Of a stretch of 64,000 nucleotides of DNA, positions 41,786 to 51,312 are shown one piece after another. The notes under the pieces were generated by a model. The model was given only the letters and a program-made list of their open reading frames with translations. It was not told the DNA's origin and ran no database searches. Position 1 is the first letter of the stretch. Each line of letters starts with the position of its first letter. The position numbers were made by a program, and so were the translations under genes. Source of the stretch: Pseudomonas lalkuanensis (GTDB taxonomy: Bacteria; Pseudomonadota; Gammaproteobacteria; Pseudomonadales; Pseudomonadaceae); the NCBI RefSeq assembly GCF_008807375.1, contig NZ_CP043311.1:786001-850000 (forward strand), in the 5' to 3' direction.

Positions 41786-42994
41786 TCAGTGCAGCTTGTC
41801 CCGCTTGGCCAGGCTCGGGAACAGCTTCATCCACAGCCCGGTCACCAGCAGCGTACCCACGCCGCCCATGACCACCGCCGGAACGGTGCCGAACCAGGCG
41901 GCGGTGACGCCGGACTCGAACTCACCCAGCTGGTTGGAAGCGCCGATGAACAGGCCGTTAACTGCGCTGACCCGGCCGCGCATCTCGTCCGGGGTATGCA
42001 ATTGCACGAAGGCGCCACGAATCACCATGCTGATCATGTCGGCCGCGCCGAGCACGGCGAGCACTGCCAGCGAGAACCAGAAGGACGTGGACAGGCCGAA
42101 GGCGATGGTCGCCACGCCGAACACGCCCACCGAGGTGAACATGATCCGGCCGACATTGCGCTCGATGGGGAAGCGCGCCAGCCAGAAGGACATCAGCAGG
42201 GCGCCGACCGCCGGGGCCGAGCGCAGCAGGCCCAGGCCCCAGGGGCCGGTGAGCAGGATGTCCTTGGCGAACACCGGGAGCAGGGCGGTGGCACCTCCCA
42301 GCAGCACGGCGAAGAGGTCCAGCGAGATGGCTCCGAGAATGTCCGGACGGCTGCGGATGAAACGGATGCCCGCCAGCAGGTTCTCCAGGTTTGCCGGGGC
42401 CTTGTTGGCCTGCTGCTGGCTGCTCGACAGGCCGAGCATCAGGGCGCAGGCGGCGATATAGAGGATGGCCGTCGGTCCGTACACCCACAGGCTGCCGAAG
42501 GCGTAGAGCAGGCCACCGAGCGCCGGCGCGACGATGGTCGCCGCCTGCATGGCCGAGGCCGAGGCGGCCACCGCGCGGGGGAACAGTTCCTTGGGCACCA
42601 CGTTGGGCAGCAGCGCCTGGGTGGCCGGCATCTCGAAGGCGCGCGCGGCACCGAGGACGAAGGCCATGAGGAAGATCAGCTCGCGGCTGGCGCTGTCGGT
42701 GGTGCTGGCAAATACCAATACCCCGGCCACCAGGGCCTGCAGCACCTGGCAGATGGCGGCGACGCGGCGGCGGTCGAAGCGGTCGGCCACATGTCCGGTG
42801 TGGAGCATGAACAACACGCGCGGCAGGAACTCCACCAGACCGACGAGGCCCAGATCGAGCACGTTGCCGGTGAGTTCATAGATGTGCCAGCCGATGGCGA
42901 CCGTGATCATCTGGAAGCCGCTGGCCGTGCAGACCCGGGCAAACCAGAACGCCAGGAAGGGGCGGTGGTGGCGTAAGAGGAGGGGCTGGGACAT
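41786..42994 (-). CDS. MFS transporter (drug/siderophore-export-like)
   Basis: 402 residues, about 12 transmembrane helices. MFS signature loop GHVADRFDRRRVAA lies between helices 2 and 3; the overall pattern, including the LLFEFLPR-like VEFLPRVLFML start, suggests an EntS-like exporter. Its substrate is unknown. It is divergent from the molybdenum hydroxylase operon across 288 bases containing tandem inverted repeats. Confidence 0.85.
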   Translation of the reverse strand: MSQPLLLRHHRPFLAFWFARVCTASGFQMITVAIGWHIYELTGNVLDLGLVGLVEFLPRVLFMLHTGHVADRFDRRRVAAICQVLQALVAGVLVFASTTDSASRELIFLMAFVLGAARAFEMPATQALLPNVVPKELFPRAVAASASAMQAATIVAPALGGLLYAFGSLWVYGPTAILYIAACALMLGLSSSQQQANKAPANLENLLAGIRFIRSRPDILGAISLDLFAVLLGGATALLPVFAKDILLTGPWGLGLLRSAPAVGALLMSFWLARFPIERNVGRIMFTSVGVFGVATIAFGLSTSFWFSLAVLAVLGAADMISMVIRGAFVQLHTPDEMRGRVSAVNGLFIGASNQLGEFESGVTAAWFGTVPAVVMGGVGTLLVTGLWMKLFPSLAKRDKLH

Positions 42995-43094
42995 TTGCGA
43001 AATTACTTAGGCAGCTATCGATGGCGAAGCCTAGCATGCGGCTGAAACATGCGGTTGCATTTGGCGAACAAAGCGTTCGGTCACCGAGTTCCTC

Positions 43095-43134
43095 GTCAGA
43101 ATTTTCTGACCTGTAAGACAATTTTTCTTTGTCT
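43095..43134. promoter_or_regulatory. Two tandem inverted repeats, operator candidates
   Basis: GTCAGAA TT TTCTGAC (43095-43110) is a 7-2-7 inverted repeat. Immediately after it AGACAA (43116-43121) pairs with TTGTCT (43129-43134). They lie in the divergent spacer between the MFS gene and the molybdenum hydroxylase operon, about 150-190 bases before the latter. Confidence 0.4.
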
Positions 43135-43282
43135 GCGTCAGGCTTTTCGTTAAGATTTGACCTCCGAGTCAGGTAAATCCCACCGACTATTCTTGCTACG
43201 ACCCTTCTCCCGAGGAAGGGCCGACAACCGCTTATTGCACAAAGAATGGCGCCGGCTGCGTCCAGCGCCACGAGGAACGGGC

Positions 43283-46111
43283 ATGTCCACTCCTGAAATA
43301 TCCCGCCGCGCCTTCCTCCAAGGCAGCGTCGTCGCCGGTATCGGCATCACTCTCGCGCCGCTCGGCAGCAAGGCTTTTGCCGCGCTGTTCGAAGAACAGG
43401 TCACCCGTGGCCCCGAGCCCTGGCACACCGCTGGCGGGCAGGCCCGTGGGCGGATCGATGGTGTCAGCAAGGTCTGCGGCGGCAAGGTGTTCGCCCGCGA
43501 CATCCGCGCCAAGGACATGCCCGGTTGGCCGCAGCAGCAGGGCCATGCGCTGCTGATCAAGGCCACCCGCGCCGACCACCTGTACCAGGGCATCGACCTG
43601 TCGATGCTGGGGGATGAGCTGAAGCCCGACCGCGTGGTGACCGCCGCGGACCTGGCCCGGGACGGCATCGCCTTCCCCGAAGGCCACAGCCCGGACCCAT
43701 TCCTGCCGGAAGGTCAGGTGCCCATGTTCATCGGCCATCCGGTGGCGCTGCTGATCTGGAAGGACTTCGACCGTTATCGCCGGGCCAAGAACATCCTCAA
43801 GTTCAACGAGAAAGTGGTGCGCTACGGTGCCCAGGCTCCGTTGTTCCAGCGCGATCCCTACGGCAGCTTCCGCTTCGTCCGCGTTGGCGGCGCCACGCCG
43901 TTCGAGCCGGATACCTTCTCCAGCCTGAAGGACAGCATGCTGTTCCCGCTGATCCGCGAGCGCAAACCCACCTGGGGCGCCGGCAACCCAACGGGCGACC
44001 TGACCGCCCAGGGCATCTACCACGCTGAGCAGATGCAGTCGAAGCTGGCCAATCCGCCGGAAGGCTGGATGGTCTTCGACGAGCGCTTCAAGACCCAGTC
44101 CATCGAGCCCGCCGCCCTGGAAGCGGACAACGGCAACGGCTGGTACGACCCGGCCACCGGCACCCTGCATTTCGTCGTGGCCACCCAGTGCCCCTTCGAA
44201 GTGGCCGAACAGACCGCGCACATGCTGGCGCCGTCCCGCTTCAAGGTCACGAAGCTGAACATGCACCCCGGCTACACCGTGGGCTACGGCTCCAAGGACA
44301 ACAACATCTTCGTCTTCTACGCCGCCCTGGCCGCCATGTACGGCGACGGCGTACCGGTGCGCCTGGCCAATGACCGCTACGAGCAGTTCCAGAGCGGCAT
44401 CAAGCGCCACCCCTTCGACATGCACTACCAGCTGGCGGTGAAGAAGGACGATCTGTCGTTCCAGATCTTCCGCGCCCACATGGACGTCGACGGCGGTGGC
44501 CGCATCAACTACAGCCCCTCGGTAGCCGCCGTGGGCGCCACCGCCGCGCAGTCCATCTATTACCTGCCGCAGAGCGACCTGGCCGCCACCGCTTATCACT
44601 CCCGTGGCGTCGAAGCCGGCTCCATGCGTGGCTACGGCACCCTGCAGACCATGGCCGCCACCGAGATGATGGTGGACGAGGTGGCCCAGCGCCTGGGTGT
44701 CGACCCCATCGAGCTGCGCAAGAAGAACGTCTTCAAGTCCGGCATGAAGAACACCCAGGGTGCGATCCCCGCCGGTGCCCTGCGCCTGGAGGAAATCCTC
44801 GACAAGGCCGCGCAGCACGAGGTCTGGAAGAACCGCGACGCGCGCAAGCGCGAGGAAGAAGCCAAGGACCCGGATAACCACTACGGCGTCGGTTTCGCCA
44901 TCTGCCAGAAGGACTTCGGCACGGGCTCCGAAGCGCCCATGGCGAGCATCGAGTTCACCGCCGATGGACGCGTGACGCTGCGCCAGATCGCCATCGACAT
45001 GGGCACCGGCATGGCCACCTCCCAGGCCCTGCTGGTGGCCGACTACCTGGGCCGCCCGGCGCATGAAATCCGCACCGGTGTCACCGAGTGGTCCGAACTG
45101 GCCCTGACCACCAGCGGCAACCCCTACCTGATCAGCCAGTCCGAGCAGGACGCCGCCCTGAAGAACCCGCGCTGGGTCGGCAAGCTGGCATCGCCGTCCT
45201 CGGCGACCAACTCGGCCTACTACTCCGGCCACGGCACCCGCGAGGCCGCGCGCATCCTCTTCAACCACGGCCTGTGGCCGGCGGCGCTGGCCATCTGGGG
45301 GCGCGGCGAATTTGGCGGCATGGCCAACCCCTACGTGGTACGCCGCGAGGACGCCAACTGGGTGGAAGGCAAGCTCACCGCCAACGGCCTGCCGCCGATT
45401 CCCTTCGAGCTGCTGGCGCACAAGGCCCATGAACTGGGCCTGGTCACCGGCGTCAGCGTCCACGGTTTCAACCGCTGGGCCTGGGCCGAGGGCGAATTCG
45501 AGATCGACGGCAAGCGCGACACCTTCCCGCTGGACGCGGTAGCCGTGAAGTACGGCGACGGTGCGCCCAAGGAGAAGAAGGCGAAAATGACCAGTCACGG
45601 TTTCCACCTGCTGGACCGCACCGCCATCAGCTACCCGCCGACCCAGCTGAACAACGCCATGGTCACCTACTACAGCCCGGTCGCCACCCTGGTCGAGGTG
45701 AAGGTGAACAAGGGCAGCGGCGAGGCGCGGGTGATCAATCACCATTCCTGGCTGGAGTGCGGCCGGGTCATCGTGCCGGAACTCGTGCTCGGTCAGCTCG
45801 AAGGCGGCATCGCCATGGGCATCGGCCACGCGCTGCTGGAAGAAATGCCGCTGTACGAGGGCGGCCCCGGCGAAGGCACCTGGAACTTCAACCGTTACCA
45901 GCTGCCCCGCGCCAAGGACTGCGCAGTCTGGACACAGACCGCCGAAATCCTCCCACCGCTGTCGCCCAGCGACCCGGCCAAGGGCATTGCCGAAGTGGTG
46001 ATGATCCCCGTGGTCGGCGCCATCGTGAATGCCGTGGCCCACGCCACCGGCAAGCGCCTGCGCGACCTTCCCCTGACCCCGGCCCGCATCAAGGAGGCCC
46101 TCCATGGCTAA
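43283..46111 (+). CDS. Molybdenum hydroxylase large subunit (xanthine dehydrogenase family, Tat-exported)
   Basis: 942 residues from the ATG at 43283 with GAGGAACGG upstream. The N-terminus SRRAFLQGSVVAG followed by a hydrophobic stretch is a twin-arginine signal, so the enzyme works in the periplasm. It belongs to the molybdopterin-binding subunits of the IorB/AldF/nicotinate-dehydrogenase type. Mo-pterin regions are visible around residues 450-560 (SRGVEAGSMRGYGTLQTMAA), and the catalytic Glu lies in AKGIAEVVMIP near the C-terminus. There is no FAD subunit. Order L-S-cytochrome c implies electron transfer from substrate to a periplasmic or membrane acceptor. Substrate unknown. Confidence 0.9.
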   Translation: MSTPEISRRAFLQGSVVAGIGITLAPLGSKAFAALFEEQVTRGPEPWHTAGGQARGRIDGVSKVCGGKVFARDIRAKDMPGWPQQQGHALLIKATRADHLYQGIDLSMLGDELKPDRVVTAADLARDGIAFPEGHSPDPFLPEGQVPMFIGHPVALLIWKDFDRYRRAKNILKFNEKVVRYGAQAPLFQRDPYGSFRFVRVGGATPFEPDTFSSLKDSMLFPLIRERKPTWGAGNPTGDLTAQGIYHAEQMQSKLANPPEGWMVFDERFKTQSIEPAALEADNGNGWYDPATGTLHFVVATQCPFEVAEQTAHMLAPSRFKVTKLNMHPGYTVGYGSKDNNIFVFYAALAAMYGDGVPVRLANDRYEQFQSGIKRHPFDMHYQLAVKKDDLSFQIFRAHMDVDGGGRINYSPSVAAVGATAAQSIYYLPQSDLAATAYHSRGVEAGSMRGYGTLQTMAATEMMVDEVAQRLGVDPIELRKKNVFKSGMKNTQGAIPAGALRLEEILDKAAQHEVWKNRDARKREEEAKDPDNHYGVGFAICQKDFGTGSEAPMASIEFTADGRVTLRQIAIDMGTGMATSQALLVADYLGRPAHEIRTGVTEWSELALTTSGNPYLISQSEQDAALKNPRWVGKLASPSSATNSAYYSGHGTREAARILFNHGLWPAALAIWGRGEFGGMANPYVVRREDANWVEGKLTANGLPPIPFELLAHKAHELGLVTGVSVHGFNRWAWAEGEFEIDGKRDTFPLDAVAVKYGDGAPKEKKAKMTSHGFHLLDRTAISYPPTQLNNAMVTYYSPVATLVEVKVNKGSGEARVINHHSWLECGRVIVPELVLGQLEGGIAMGIGHALLEEMPLYEGGPGEGTWNFNRYQLPRAKDCAVWTQTAEILPPLSPSDPAKGIAEVVMIPVVGAIVNAVAHATGKRLRDLPLTPARIKEALHG

Positions 46112-46643
46112 GCGCGCCCTCAGCATGACCCTCAACGGCCAGGCCGTCGGTCCGTTCACCGTGGACGACGACCTGATGATGATCGAGTTCCTCCACGAAT
46201 ACCTGAACCTCACCGGCTCGCGCCTCGGCTGCGGCCAGGGCGTCTGCCATGCCTGCGTGGCGATTCTCGACAAGCCGGACGGCACCAGTGAGGAAATCCG
46301 CACCTGCATCACCGGCGCACATTTCTTCGACGGCAAGAAGGTGCGCACCGTCGAAGGACACGCCAGGCGCGATGAAAAAGGCGAAGTGACCGGGCTGAAC
46401 CCGATCCAGCAGAAGTTCATCGACCAGTTCGCGTTCCAGTGCAGCTACTGCACCCCCGGCTACGTCAACGCCGCCACCGTGCTGGTGGAAAAGCTCCAGC
46501 GCCAGCCGGTCAAGCGCAGCGAACTGGAAGGGGAGATCGAGCACGCCCTGGGCAACCACATCTGCCGCTGCACCGGCTATGTCCGCTACTACAACGCCGC
46601 GCGTGAAGTGGTGGAAGGCCTCGGCCTGGTCAAGGAGGGTTGA
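46104..46643 (+). CDS. Molybdenum hydroxylase small subunit, 2 x 2Fe-2S
   Basis: 179 residues. Plant-type cluster ligands are seen in SRLGCGQGVCHACV with a further Cys in EIRTC; the second, proximal cluster has CSYCTPGY and CRCTGY. It passes electrons from the Mo-pterin centre. It overlaps the large subunit by eight bases and has no signal peptide of its own, so it is presumably carried across the membrane with the Tat-exported large subunit. Confidence 0.93.
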   Translation: MAKRALSMTLNGQAVGPFTVDDDLMMIEFLHEYLNLTGSRLGCGQGVCHACVAILDKPDGTSEEIRTCITGAHFFDGKKVRTVEGHARRDEKGEVTGLNPIQQKFIDQFAFQCSYCTPGYVNAATVLVEKLQRQPVKRSELEGEIEHALGNHICRCTGYVRYYNAAREVVEGLGLVKEG

Positions 46644-46645
46644 GG

Positions 46646-47866
46646 ATGCGTTCGCTTATCCTCGCGGTACTGCTGCTGCCGCTGGCCGCCAAGGCCGCTG
46701 AACAGCCGGCGGACAAGGCGCTGATCGAGCGCGGCAAGTACCTGGCCCGCGCCGCCGACTGCGTGGCCTGCCACAGCATCGAAGGCGGCGCCGAGTACGC
46801 CGGCGGCTTGCCGCTGGTGTCACCGTTCGGCACCATCTACGGCACCAACATCACCCCGGACAAGGAGCACGGTATCGGCGACTACAGCGCCGACGACTTC
46901 TTCAAGGCGGTGACCCAGGGTGAGCGCAAGGACGGCGGCAAGCTGTACCCGGCCATGCCTTATACCTCCTACCACCTGCTCAAGCGAGAAGACTCCGACG
47001 CCATCTACGCCTACCTGATGAGCCTGGAGCCGATCGCCAAACCGAGCCCGAAGACCGAGCTGGCCTTCCCCTTCAACGTGCGCTTCGGCATGACCTTCTG
47101 GAACATGCTGTACAAGAACCGCGTGCAGCTCGAAGCGGCCGATGGCAAGGGCGAGGAATGGCAGCGTGGCCAGTATCTGGTGGAAGTGCTCGGCCACTGC
47201 GGCGAGTGCCACACCCCGCGCAACGCTGTCGGCGCCCTGCAGCAGGATCTGCGCATGAGCGGCGGCGTGATCCTGGGCTACGAGGCTCCCAGCCTGCTGG
47301 CCAAGGACCTGGCCGAGCGCGGCTGGACCACGGACGATCTGTCCACCTTCCTCAAGCACGGCATCAGCGACCAGGGCTCGGTTTTCAACGAGATGTACCC
47401 GGTGCTGCATCACAGCACCCAGTACCTGCCGCAGGATGACCATCGCGCCATGGCCACCTACCTGCTGGGCGAACAGCCGCCGGAGCCGCGCAAGATCGTT
47501 GCCGTGGCCGAGGCCCAGCTGGGCGAAAGCGCCGCCCGTGGCCGCCAGCAGTACCTCAACGTCTGTGCCGGCTGCCATGGCGCGGAAGGCGAGGGCGTGC
47601 CCCACGTGGCGGTCGCCATGAACGGCAACACGACCCTGCGCCTGGCCGACTCCCGCAACCTGCTGCGGGTGATCGACGACGGTATCCGCGCGCAGCAGTT
47701 CACCGGCTTCGAACGGATGCAGCCAATGCCGGGCTTCAGGGATAAACTCGACGACGGCCAGATGCGCGATCTGCTCAACTACCTGCGTCAGACCTGGGGC
47801 GGACTCGACGGTGAGGTGGGCCCCGAGCGGGTGGCGGAATTGCGCGGCGAAGCCCCGTCCCACTGA
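46646..47866 (+). CDS. Triheme c-type cytochrome, Mo-hydroxylase electron acceptor
   Basis: 406 residues from the ATG at 46646 (GGAGGG upstream). Signal peptide MRSLILAVLLLPLAAKA. Three haem c motifs are seen: CVACH, CGECH and CAGCH, each in its own cytochrome domain, as in the cytochrome subunit of membrane alcohol and aldehyde dehydrogenases. It would take electrons from the 2Fe-2S subunit and pass them to the quinone pool or an oxidase. Third gene of the operon, two bases after the small subunit. Confidence 0.93.
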   Translation: MRSLILAVLLLPLAAKAAEQPADKALIERGKYLARAADCVACHSIEGGAEYAGGLPLVSPFGTIYGTNITPDKEHGIGDYSADDFFKAVTQGERKDGGKLYPAMPYTSYHLLKREDSDAIYAYLMSLEPIAKPSPKTELAFPFNVRFGMTFWNMLYKNRVQLEAADGKGEEWQRGQYLVEVLGHCGECHTPRNAVGALQQDLRMSGGVILGYEAPSLLAKDLAERGWTTDDLSTFLKHGISDQGSVFNEMYPVLHHSTQYLPQDDHRAMATYLLGEQPPEPRKIVAVAEAQLGESAARGRQQYLNVCAGCHGAEGEGVPHVAVAMNGNTTLRLADSRNLLRVIDDGIRAQQFTGFERMQPMPGFRDKLDDGQMRDLLNYLRQTWGGLDGEVGPERVAELRGEAPSH

Positions 47867-47881
47867 TAACGGTATCCCTCG

Positions 47882-48853
47882 ATGCAACACCTCGACCTGC
47901 TGGTGGTGCGCAAGGCCCTGGAGTGGTCCACCTCCGGCCAGCGCGTGTGGCTCTGCACTGTCCTTGCCACGTACGGCTCGGCGCCCCGCGCGCCGGGCTC
48001 GCTGCTGGCGGCCACCGCCGATGGGCACTGGATAGGCTCGCTGTCTGGCGGCTGCGTCGAGGATGACTTCCTCGAACGCCTGGTCGCCGGTGCCTTCCCC
48101 GAGCCGGTGCAACTGGTGCGCTATGGCGATGGCAGCGACACCCATTCGTCGATCCGCCTGCCCTGCGGCGGCATCCTCGACGTGCTGGTGGAAAACCTGC
48201 CCTCCGATTGCGACGTGCAGGCCCACCTGCGCGAACTGGAAAGCGCCCTGGCGGGTCAGCGCCGACTGATTCGCGAGGTGTCCGTGCCCGACGGCGCACG
48301 GCGCCTGCTGCCCGACCGCGATCACGGCCCCCGGGTGGAGCGCGAGGACGGGCTGCTGCGCCTGCGCGTCGGTGCTGCCCAGCGGCTGCTGCTGGCGGGG
48401 TATTCCACGGTCGCCCAGGTGTGCGCCGAGTTCGGCCAGAGCCTGGGCTTTGAAGTGGTGCTCTGCGACCCGCGTGACGAAGCTTTGCAGGGCGTCGAGC
48501 TGCCGGGCGTGGAAATCCGCCGTGAACTGCCCTCGGAGTTCATCCGCCGGGGGGGCTGCCACGCCGACACCGCTGTGGTCGCCCTGACCCACGATCCGAA
48601 GATCGACGACCTGGCGATGATCGAAGCGGTGCGCACCGAAGCCTTTTATATCGGCGTGATGGGCTCCATGGCCACCAGCACCAAGCGCATGGAGCGCCTG
48701 CGCCGGGTGGGCGGGCTGAGCGAGGCGGAAATCGCCCGCATCATCGCCCCCATCGGCCTCAATCTGGGCAGCAAGACCCCGTCCGAAATCGCCCTGGCGG
48801 TGATGGCGGATATCCTGCGGGTGCGCAATGGGATTGCGCGGGAAAGGGTTTGA
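47882..48853 (+). CDS. XdhC/CoxI-family molybdenum-cofactor protein
   Basis: 323 residues. XdhC-type: an N-terminal CoxI-like part (TYGSAPRAPGSLLAATADGHW, SGGCVEDDF) and a C-terminal Rossmann-type domain with EFIRRGGCHADTAVVALTHD. XdhC proteins bind and insert the sulfurated Mo cofactor into xanthine-dehydrogenase-family enzymes. It lies 15 bases after the cytochrome, in the same operon, so it very likely matures this hydroxylase. Confidence 0.9.
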   Translation: MQHLDLLVVRKALEWSTSGQRVWLCTVLATYGSAPRAPGSLLAATADGHWIGSLSGGCVEDDFLERLVAGAFPEPVQLVRYGDGSDTHSSIRLPCGGILDVLVENLPSDCDVQAHLRELESALAGQRRLIREVSVPDGARRLLPDRDHGPRVEREDGLLRLRVGAAQRLLLAGYSTVAQVCAEFGQSLGFEVVLCDPRDEALQGVELPGVEIRRELPSEFIRRGGCHADTAVVALTHDPKIDDLAMIEAVRTEAFYIGVMGSMATSTKRMERLRRVGGLSEAEIARIIAPIGLNLGSKTPSEIALAVMADILRVRNGIARERV

Positions 48854-48883
48854 GGCCTGAGTTCGCGGTGCCTGTTCCTTCAT

Positions 48884-48923
48884 AGTGGGAGCGAACTCAT
48901 TCGCGAATGCATTCGCTACCACA
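48884..48923. repeat. REP-type hairpin
   Basis: AGTGGGAGCGAACTCATTCG with complementary CGAATGCATTCGCTACCAC. It sits between XdhC and MocA. Confidence 0.6.
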
Positions 48924-48957
48924 AGGTTTGTTTCCTGCCTCCATACGGAGCTAGCCG

Positions 48958-49539
48958 ATGCCCACCATCCCCGCCCTGATCCTCGCCGCCGGCTTCGGCA
49001 ACCGCTTCGGCAGCGACAAGCGCCGCGCCGCCCTGGCCGATGGCTGCACCCTGCTCGCAGCCAGCCTGGGGCGGGCCCAGGCAGTCTTCGAAGAGGTGCA
49101 TGTGGTGCTGCGCCCGGAGGACGATCCGGCGGAATTGGGGCTGCCGGAAGGCTGCAACATCATCCTTTGCGAAGACGCCGGGCAGGGCATGGGCCACAGC
49201 CTGGCGGCCGGAGCGCGGGCGCTGGCCGCAGGAGAAGGGGAGGCCATCGCCGTGCTGCTGGGCGACATGCCCTGGATCGCCGAATCCAGCCTGCGCGCCC
49301 TGATTGCCAAGGCGGCGCCGAGCCGCATCGTCTTCCCTGTCCATCACGACGAACGCGGTCACCCGGTGCTGTTCGGCCGGGACTTCTGGCCTGAATTGCA
49401 GACGCTCACAGGCGATGAGGGCGCGCGCCGGGTCCTGCGCGCTCACGTTTCCGCCTGGGTGGCGGTGGGGGTGGATGATCCGGGTGTGCTGCAGGATGTG
49501 GACAGCCCGGCAGCCCTCTCCCCCGTCCCCTCTCCCTGA
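48958..49539 (+). CDS. mocA: Molybdenum-cofactor cytidylyltransferase (MocA-like)
   Basis: 193 residues, nucleotidyltransferase fold. LILAAGFGNRFGSDKRRAAL is the NTP-binding loop, and VLLGDMPWI the metal-binding Asp region. It adds CMP to molybdopterin to make the cytosine dinucleotide form used by xanthine-dehydrogenase-family enzymes. Follows XdhC, supporting a maturation role for the same hydroxylase. Assignment between MocA and related MobA-like proteins is by context. Confidence 0.82.
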   Translation: MPTIPALILAAGFGNRFGSDKRRAALADGCTLLAASLGRAQAVFEEVHVVLRPEDDPAELGLPEGCNIILCEDAGQGMGHSLAAGARALAAGEGEAIAVLLGDMPWIAESSLRALIAKAAPSRIVFPVHHDERGHPVLFGRDFWPELQTLTGDEGARRVLRAHVSAWVAVGVDDPGVLQDVDSPAALSPVPSP

Positions 49540-49600
49540 AGGACGAGGGGGGACGCGCGCCAGGCCTTTCCTGTGGGGGCGAATTCGTTCGCGAAAGGTC
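49517..49600. repeat. CTCTCCC-family repeat and REP half
   Basis: CCCCCGTCCCCTCTCCCTGA with partial complement GGACGAGGGGGG, followed at about 49572 by TGTGGGGGCGAATTCGTTCG. Part of a 331-base spacer (49540-49870) with no gene. Confidence 0.5.
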
Positions 49601-49708
49601 GCGCAATGGTCCTGCTGGGCATGCGGCGCGCAGCCGCGCGGCAACCTGTCGCGCGGCAACGAACCACAGCTTCCAAAATGTCTTGACCGGCTAATCTCTG
49701 TGCATTGC

Positions 49709-49722
49709 TTGATCCGCGTCAA
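49709..49722. promoter_or_regulatory. ANR/FNR-type box upstream of cioA
   Basis: TTGATCCGCGTCAA matches the ANR consensus TTGAT-N4-(A/G)TCAA at all ten specified bases. It lies 148 bases before cioA. ANR control of cioAB is described for P. aeruginosa. Confidence 0.6.
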
Positions 49723-49870
49723 AACCCCAGGCGCGGGTTTGTGAAGGGCCGACCTGGCCCGCATCCAGTCGCATTAGCCCCTACAAGAACAATTCGGCTC
49801 GGCCTGGCTCCAGTACCCAAAGGAGTCGCGCGGGGCCCTTGCCCGTATCAACCTGATTAGAGGATTCGCC

Positions 49871-51310
49871 ATGTTCGGATTGGAGGCTCTCGATCTCGCC
49901 CGAATGCAGTTCGCCTTCACCGTGTCCTTCCACATCATCTTCCCGGCCATCACCATTGGCCTGGCGAGCTACCTCGCCGTGCTGGAAGGCCTGTGGCTGA
50001 AGACGGAACAGGAGGTCTATCGCGACCTGTACCACTTCTGGTCGAAGATCTTCGCCGTCAACTTCGGCATGGGCGTGGTATCGGGCCTGGTCATGGCCTA
50101 CCAGTTCGGCACCAACTGGAGCGCGTTCTCGGACTTCGCCGGCTCCGTCACCGGACCGCTGCTGACCTACGAGGTGCTTACCGCCTTCTTCCTCGAAGCC
50201 GGCTTCCTCGGCGTCATGTTGTTCGGCTGGAACCGCGTGGGGCCGGGCCTGCACTTCTTCGCCACGGTGATGGTGGCCATCGGCACCATCATCTCCACTT
50301 TCTGGATCCTCGCCTCCAACAGCTGGATGCAGACGCCGCAGGGCTTCGAGATCATCGACGGCCGCGTGGTGCCGGTGGACTGGCTGGCGGTGATCTTCAA
50401 CCCGTCCTTCCCCTATCGCCTGCTGCACATGGCCACCGCCGCCTTCCTCGCCACCGCCTTCTTCGTCGGCGCTTCGGCGGCCTGGCACCTGCTGCGCGGC
50501 CGTGACAACCCGGCGATCCGCAAGATGCTCTCGATGGCCATGTGGATGGCGCTGCTGGTGGCCCCGGTACAGGCCTTCATCGGCGACCTGCATGGCCTGA
50601 ACACGCTCAAGCACCAGCCGGTGAAGATCGCCGCGATGGAAGGCCACTGGGACAACAGCAGCGGCGAGGCTACCCCGCTGATCCTCTTCGGCTGGCCGGA
50701 CATGGAGCGTGAGGAAACCCGCTTCAAGGTGGAGATCCCCTATCTCGGCAGCATCATCCTGACCCACAGCCTGGACAAGCAGGTACCGGCGTTGAAGGAA
50801 TTCCCCAAGGAAGACCGCCCCAACTCCACCGTGGTGTTCTGGTCCTTCCGCATCATGGTGGCCCTGGGGCTGCTGATGATCCTGGTGGGCGTCTGGAGCC
50901 TCTGGCTGCGCTGGCGCGGCGGGCTGTTCCGCTCGCGGCCATTCCTCTACCTGTGCCTGTGGATGGGGCCGTCCGGGCTGATCGCCATCCTGGCCGGCTG
51001 GTTCACCACCGAGATGGGCCGGCAACCCTGGGTGGTCTATGGCCTGATGCGCACGGCCGATGCGGTGTCCAACCACAGCGTGGCGCAGATGAGCCTGACC
51101 CTGGTGAGCTTCGTGGTGGTGTATTTCGTGCTCTTCGGCACGGGCATCGGCTACATGATGCGCCTGGTGCGCAAGGGCCCGGTCACCCACGAAGGCAAGG
51201 AACCGGGTACTGGCGGCCCCGGCCAGCACCGCACCCCTGCACGCCCGCTCTCGGCGACCGAAGAGGGCATGGACGATGACGACAACGCTGCAACCCTGCC
51301 GAGGACCTGA
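49871..51310 (+). CDS. cioA: Cyanide-insensitive quinol oxidase subunit I (CydA-like)
   Basis: 479 residues, nine or so transmembrane helices. Subunit I of a cytochrome bd-type oxidase: oxidises ubiquinol and reduces oxygen to water in the inner membrane. The haem ligand His21 is in SFHIIFPAITIG, and GRQPWVVYGLMRTADAVS is the conserved quinol-site neighbourhood. The Q loop is short, the CIO feature, so it should resist cyanide. It starts an operon with cioB two bases downstream. Confidence 0.95.
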   Translation: MFGLEALDLARMQFAFTVSFHIIFPAITIGLASYLAVLEGLWLKTEQEVYRDLYHFWSKIFAVNFGMGVVSGLVMAYQFGTNWSAFSDFAGSVTGPLLTYEVLTAFFLEAGFLGVMLFGWNRVGPGLHFFATVMVAIGTIISTFWILASNSWMQTPQGFEIIDGRVVPVDWLAVIFNPSFPYRLLHMATAAFLATAFFVGASAAWHLLRGRDNPAIRKMLSMAMWMALLVAPVQAFIGDLHGLNTLKHQPVKIAAMEGHWDNSSGEATPLILFGWPDMEREETRFKVEIPYLGSIILTHSLDKQVPALKEFPKEDRPNSTVVFWSFRIMVALGLLMILVGVWSLWLRWRGGLFRSRPFLYLCLWMGPSGLIAILAGWFTTEMGRQPWVVYGLMRTADAVSNHSVAQMSLTLVSFVVVYFVLFGTGIGYMMRLVRKGPVTHEGKEPGTGGPGQHRTPARPLSATEEGMDDDDNAATLPRT

Positions 51311-51312
51311 AC

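Noticed and set aside
43240..43262. Sigma-54 promoter before the Mo hydroxylase (TGGCGCCGGCTGC)
   Set aside because: The GG-to-GC spacing is 8, not 10, and the flanks do not fit.
43232..46420. 1062-residue open frame antisense to the Mo hydroxylase
   Set aside because: Lies over genes with strong motifs on the other strand; its Gly/His/Val-rich composition is typical of antisense frames in GC-rich DNA.
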